Origin: Ochrobactrum sp. RH2CCR150
GTDB taxonomy: Bacteria > Pseudomonadota > Alphaproteobacteria > Rhizobiales > Rhizobiaceae
Length of the DNA: 64,000 nt
Direction: 5' to 3'
NCBI GenBank assembly: GCA_014138095.1
Contig: JACGXE010000004.1
Coordinates: forward strand, 372,001-436,000
Shown: piece by piece, positions 59,982-64,000 of the stretch
Numbering within the stretch: the first letter of the stretch is position 1
Layout of the letters: every line of letters starts with the position of its first letter
Notes under the pieces: model-generated
Database searches by the model: none
Told to the model about the DNA's origin: nothing
What the model saw: the letters and a program-made list of their open reading frames with translations, nothing else
Translations under genes and position numbers: made by a program

Positions 59982-61457
59982 ATGACCAGCCAGACTATTC
60001 CGGTAGAGCCTTTCGACTGCATCGTTTTTGGCGGCTCGGGCGACCTAGCCGAACGCAAACTGATCCCGGCATTGTATCAGCGCCAGCGTGCAGGCCAGCT
60101 CTCCGACCCGACGCGCATTATCGGCGCTTCACGCAGCCCCATGACCGATGACGAGTATCGCAAGTTTGCACGCGATGCCATTCATGAGCACGTCAAGCCT
60201 GCGGAAGTCGACGAAAAGCAGGTGGAAGAATTTCTGACCCGCCTCAGCTATGTTGCCGTCGACGCCAAGTCCGAAGAAGGCTGGGATGCGCTCAAGACGC
60301 TGATCGGCAAGAAGCCGGAAAAGATTCGCGCTTTTTATCTCGCAGTCAGCCCGACCCTGTTCGGCGATATTGCCACGCGCCTGAAGAGCCATGGCCTCAT
60401 CACCCGCGACACGCGCATCATCGTTGAAAAGCCGATTGGCCGCGATCTGGATTCGGCAATGGCGCTCAACGACACGCTGGGCAGCGTGTTCCGCGAAGAC
60501 CAGATTTTCCGTATCGACCACTATCTGGGCAAGGAAACGGTGCAGAACCTGATGGCGCTGCGCTTTGCCAATGCGCTTTATGAGCCGCTCTGGAACTCCG
60601 CCCATATCGACCATGTCCAGATCACCGTCGCCGAAGCGGTCGGCCTTGAAGGTCGCGCCGGTTATTACAACACGGCGGGCGCACTGCGCGACATGGTGCA
60701 GAACCATATCCTCCAGCTGCTCTGCCTCGTTGCCATGGAACCGCCATCGTCGATTGAAGCGGATGCCGTGCATGACGAAAAGGTCAAGGTGCTGCGCTCG
60801 CTGAAGCCCATCACCAATGCCAATGTCGAAGATGTAACGGTTCGCGGCCAGTATCGCGCGGGCGCATCCGCCGGCGGCCCGGTTCGCGGTTATCTTGAAG
60901 ACCTCGAAAACGACAACAGCAACACGGAAACCTTCGTGGCGCTGAAAGCCGAAATCGCCAACTGGCGTTGGGCGGGCGTGCCGTTCTACCTGCGCACAGG
61001 CAAGCGTCTGGCGACCCGCGTTTCGGAAATCGTCGTGACCTTCAAGCCGATCCCGCATTCGATCTTCGGTGAAAGCGCTGGCAAGGTCATTGCCAACCAG
61101 CTCGTCATCCGCCTGCAGCCCGATGAGGGCGTCAAGCAGTGGCTGATGATCAAGGATCCGGGCCCGGGCGGCATGCGCCTGCGTCACGTTCCGCTCGACA
61201 TGAGCTTTGCCGAATCCTTCAGCGAACGCAATCCGGATGCCTATGAACGGCTGATCATGGACGTGGTTCGCGGCAATCAGACCCTGTTTATGCGTCGCGA
61301 CGAAGTCGAGGCCGCATGGCGCTGGGTCGATCCGATCCTTCAGGGATGGGAGTTGAACAGTCAGCCGGTCCAGGGTTACACCGCAGGGACGTGGGGACCA
61401 TCGTCGTCCATCGCGTTGATAGAACGCGACGGTCGCACATGGCACGAAACGTTGTAA
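59982..61457 (+). CDS. zwf: Glucose-6-phosphate 1-dehydrogenase
   Basis: 491 residues from ATG 59982 (MTSQTIPVEPF), the normal length; an ATG 45 bases earlier is possible. FGGSGDLAERKLIPALYQRQ nucleotide site, and the active-site FRIDHYLGKETVQNL (residues about 181-195) with catalytic His. Oxidises glucose 6-phosphate to the lactone with NADP. First gene of zwf-pgl-edd; 19 bases to pgl. Confidence 0.96.
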   Translation: MTSQTIPVEPFDCIVFGGSGDLAERKLIPALYQRQRAGQLSDPTRIIGASRSPMTDDEYRKFARDAIHEHVKPAEVDEKQVEEFLTRLSYVAVDAKSEEGWDALKTLIGKKPEKIRAFYLAVSPTLFGDIATRLKSHGLITRDTRIIVEKPIGRDLDSAMALNDTLGSVFREDQIFRIDHYLGKETVQNLMALRFANALYEPLWNSAHIDHVQITVAEAVGLEGRAGYYNTAGALRDMVQNHILQLLCLVAMEPPSSIEADAVHDEKVKVLRSLKPITNANVEDVTVRGQYRAGASAGGPVRGYLEDLENDNSNTETFVALKAEIANWRWAGVPFYLRTGKRLATRVSEIVVTFKPIPHSIFGESAGKVIANQLVIRLQPDEGVKQWLMIKDPGPGGMRLRHVPLDMSFAESFSERNPDAYERLIMDVVRGNQTLFMRRDEVEAAWRWVDPILQGWELNSQPVQGYTAGTWGPSSSIALIERDGRTWHETL

Positions 61458-61476
61458 GGACCCTGAAAGGAACAGC

Positions 61477-62175
61477 ATGACTATCGAACGGCACGACTTC
61501 ACCAGCGGAACGGAACTGGCGCAATCGCTTTCTGAGGCAATTGCAATCAAGCTGGCAGCCGCAATCGCTGAGCGGGGACAGGCCACACTGGCCGTCTCCG
61601 GCGGCACCACGCCGCTGAAACTGTTCGAGGTGCTGTCGCGCAAGATGATCGACTGGAACCTCGTCACGATTACCCTCGTTGACGAGCGTTTCGTGGCCGT
61701 CGACAGTGATCGTTCCAACGAAAAGCTGGTCCGCGACCATCTTTTGCGCGATCATGCGGGCGTGGCTCGGTTCATCGGCCTCTATAATCCGGCGGCGACG
61801 GCCGAAACGGCGGCGCTTGCCGCCGCCAGCCGCATCGACGCATTGCGCCGTCCTTTCGACGTGGTGGTGCTTGGCATGGGTAATGACGGTCATACCGCAT
61901 CATTCTTCCCGAATGCCGACCGGCTCGATCAGGCGATCGACCCGGCAACACGGGCGCTCGTTCTGCCAATCCATGCCGAAGGTGCGGGCGAAAAGCGCCT
62001 GACACTGACCTTGCCGCTCATCGCCGAGGCCGACATGCTCGTGCTTCACATCGAAGGCGCGGCCAAGCAGGCAACGCTTGAAAAGGCGCTGTCCGGCGAC
62101 GACGAACTTGAAATGCCGGTACGGGCCGTCTTCCACCATGCCCGCACCCCCATCCAGCTTTACTGGACCAGTTAA
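61477..62175 (+). CDS. pgl: 6-phosphogluconolactonase
   Basis: 232 residues behind [28 protein letters not shown] and ITLVDERFV are the DevB/Pgl hallmarks, and [16 protein letters not shown] holds the active-site Asn/Asp/His. Hydrolyses the lactone to 6-phosphogluconate. Between zwf and edd. Confidence 0.95.
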   Translation: MTIERHDFTSGTELAQSLSEAIAIKLAAAIAERGQATLAVSGGTTPLKLFEVLSRKMIDWNLVTITLVDERFVAVDSDRSNEKLVRDHLLRDHAGVARFIGLYNPAATAETAALAAASRIDALRRPFDVVVLGMGNDGHTASFFPNADRLDQAIDPATRALVLPIHAEGAGEKRLTLTLPLIAEADMLVLHIEGAAKQATLEKALSGDDELEMPVRAVFHHARTPIQLYWTS

Positions 62176-62210
62176 ATTCCATTCAGGCCAGATTGGCACA
62201 GGTGATACCC

Positions 62211-64000
62211 ATGCCCATGCAGTCCGCTCACAAACGCATTCAGGAAATCACCGAGCGCATCCGTGAACGCTCCAAACCAACCCGCGAGGCCTATATTGGC
62301 CGCGTGCGCGAGGCGGCCTTGAAAAAGCCGAACCGCACGGTTCTGGCCTGCGCCAATCTCGCCCATGGTTTTGCGGCCTGCGGACCGCATGACAAGGCTG
62401 CGCTGACCGGCGACGAAGTGCTGAATCTGGGCATCATCACCGCCTATAACGACATGCTCTCGGCGCATCAGCCGTTCGAGACCTTTCCGCAACTCATCAA
62501 GCAGGCTGCCCGCGATGCGGGCGGCGTTGCACAGGTGGCGGGCGGCGTGCCAGCGATGTGCGATGGCGTCACCCAGGGTTTCGCCGGGATGGAACTTTCG
62601 CTGTTCTCGCGTGAAGTCATTGCCATGGCTGCTGCTGTCGGCCTGTCGCACGACATGTTCGATGCCGCCGTTTATCTCGGGGTCTGCGACAAGATCGTGC
62701 CGGGCCTGATCATTGGCGCGCTGACCTTCGGTCACTTGCCTGCAATCTTCGTGCCTGCCGGTCCGATGACCAGCGGCCTGCCGAATGACGAGAAGGCAAA
62801 GACCCGCCAGCTCTATGCAGAAGGCAAGGTCGGGCGCGAGGAACTGCTGATTTCGGAATCCAAGTCCTATCACGGCCCTGGCACCTGCACGTTCTATGGC
62901 ACCGCCAATTCCAACCAGATGCTGATGGAAATCATGGGCCTGCATTTGCCGGGCGCGTCCTTCATCAATCCGGGCACACCGCTGCGCGATGCGCTGACGC
63001 GCGAAGCCGCCAAGCGGGCGCTGGCGATCACGGCCTGCGGTAATGAATATACGCCTGTCGGCGAAATGCTGGACGAACGGTCTTTCGTCAATGGCATCAT
63101 CGGCCTCAATGCCACCGGCGGTTCAACCAACCATACGATCCATCTGATCGCGATGGCTGCGGCAGCTGGCATCAAGCTGACCTGGCACGATATTTCCGAG
63201 ATTTCGGACGTGGTGCCGCTGCTTGCCCGCGTCTATCCGAACGGTCTTGCCGATGTGAACCATTTCCATGCCGCAGGCGGCATGGGCTTCCTCATCCGCG
63301 AGCTTCTCGACGGCGGCATTCTTCATGAAGATGTGCGCACCGTCTGGGGCGAAGGACTGCGCCCTTACGCCATCGAGCCAAAGCTTGGCGCTGACGGCAC
63401 CGTCATACGCGAGCCGGTTCCTGAAAAGAGCGGCGACGACAAGGTGCTGGCGAAAATCCATTCGCCATTCCAGCCGAGCGGCGGTCTCAAGGTACTGACG
63501 GGCAATATTGGCAATGCGATTATCAAGGTTTCCGCCGTGAAGCCGGAGCGTCAAGTGATCGAAGCACCTGCAAAGGTGTTCAATGATCAGGCCGAATTGC
63601 AGGCTGCCTTCAAGGCAGGCGATCTGACCGGTGATTTCGTCGCGGTGGTTCGCTATCAGGGACCGAAAGCCAATGGCATGCCGGAACTGCACAAGCTGAT
63701 GACCGTTCTCGGCATCCTGCAGGATCGCGGCCAGCGCGTGGCCCTCGTCACCGATGGTCGTTTGTCGGGCGCATCGGGCAAGGTTCCTTCCGCGATCCAT
63801 GTCACGCCGGAAGCGCTCGATGGCGGCGCCATCGGAAAAATCCGCAATGGCGATGTTATCCGCGTGGATGCGGTCAATGGTACGCTGGAAGTTTTGATCA
63901 ATCAGGCGACACTCGACGCCCGACTTCAAGAGCGCCCCGACCTTTCTGCCAACGAACACGGCATGGGTCGCGAATTGTTCCGCGCCTTCCGGCAGATCGC
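62211..64000 (+). CDS. edd: 6-phosphogluconate dehydratase (partial)
   Basis: About 596 residues are present before the window edge; the family is about 605, so only the last few residues are missing. Start ATG 62211 ([13 protein letters not shown]), with an alternative ATG two codons on. IlvD/Edd fold: [51 protein letters not shown] and [17 protein letters not shown]. Its cysteines bind a [4Fe-4S] cluster. Makes KDPG in the Entner-Doudoroff pathway; eda is not seen. Confidence 0.95.
   Translation, partial: MPMQSAHKRIQEITERIRERSKPTREAYIGRVREAALKKPNRTVLACANLAHGFAACGPHDKAALTGDEVLNLGIITAYNDMLSAHQPFETFPQLIKQAARDAGGVAQVAGGVPAMCDGVTQGFAGMELSLFSREVIAMAAAVGLSHDMFDAAVYLGVCDKIVPGLIIGALTFGHLPAIFVPAGPMTSGLPNDEKAKTRQLYAEGKVGREELLISESKSYHGPGTCTFYGTANSNQMLMEIMGLHLPGASFINPGTPLRDALTREAAKRALAITACGNEYTPVGEMLDERSFVNGIIGLNATGGSTNHTIHLIAMAAAAGIKLTWHDISEISDVVPLLARVYPNGLADVNHFHAAGGMGFLIRELLDGGILHEDVRTVWGEGLRPYAIEPKLGADGTVIREPVPEKSGDDKVLAKIHSPFQPSGGLKVLTGNIGNAIIKVSAVKPERQVIEAPAKVFNDQAELQAAFKAGDLTGDFVAVVRYQGPKANGMPELHKLMTVLGILQDRGQRVALVTDGRLSGASGKVPSAIHVTPEALDGGAIGKIRNGDVIRVDAVNGTLEVLINQATLDARLQERPDLSANEHGMGRELFRAFRQI

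Overview
The window reads as chromosomal DNA of a free-living alphaproteobacterium of the Brucella/Ochrobactrum group. Evidence: a PdhS-type cell-cycle histidine kinase, a pcaDCHGB operon with divergent pcaQ, a tRNA-His with the alphaproteobacterial G1-U72/A73 acceptor end, CtrA-type TTAA-N7-TTAA boxes, and two 149-bp palindromes resembling the Brucella Bru-RS elements. Gene density is high. I see no phage, insertion sequence, CRISPR array or rRNA. Genus assignment is inference from gene content.

Layout. 1-6 kb: end of a Gfo/Idh/MocA oxidoreductase gene, two tandem GntR regulators, and a polar amino-acid-type ABC transporter operon with a type II dehydroquinase (aroQ) between the binding protein and the permeases. 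6-10.7 kb: pcaQ and pcaDCHGB (protocatechuate to 3-oxoadipate). 10.8-12.7 kb: BA14K-family protein and an EamA exporter. 12.7-16 kb: glycine betaine transporter proVWX. 16.4-23.6 kb: sugar-acid catabolism (UxaA-type dehydratase, Zn dehydrogenase, SDR, mannitol-dehydrogenase-family reductase) with GntR and RpiR regulators. 23.7-27 kb: btuFCD behind a cobalamin riboswitch. 27-34 kb: RcnB-like protein, tRNA-His, pdhS and an AsmA protein; three perfect CtrA-type boxes lie here. 34-38.4 kb: putrescine-type transporter potFGHI. 38.5-42.5 kb: ScfR/RamB-like regulator divergent from isocitrate lyase, then small ORFs. 42.5-48.5 kb: bestrophin channel, puuA-puuB interrupted by a four-helix-bundle (23S intervening-sequence-type) gene, and a Tat-exported Hint-domain protein. 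48.8-51.4 kb: dmeF-dmeR metal efflux and an MFS gene. 51.4-54.6 kb: Lrp regulator, azlCD, and an ECF41 sigma-factor module. 54.6-59.7 kb: LysR and GntR regulators, MFS exporter, HD hydrolase, SDR. 59.9-64 kb: Entner-Doudoroff operon zwf-pgl-edd, with edd cut by the window edge.

The genes together describe a soil or host-associated heterotroph using hydroaromatics, uronates, polyamines, C2/fatty acids and glucose via Entner-Doudoroff, with osmoprotectant, B12 and metal handling. The most notable signals are palindromic repeat elements whose tips supply the stop codons of adjacent genes, the CtrA-box cluster around pdhS, the inverted-repeat-flanked four-helix-bundle gene inside puuA-puuB, the ECF41 module with an exact promoter match, and the catabolic-looking aroQ inside a transporter operon.
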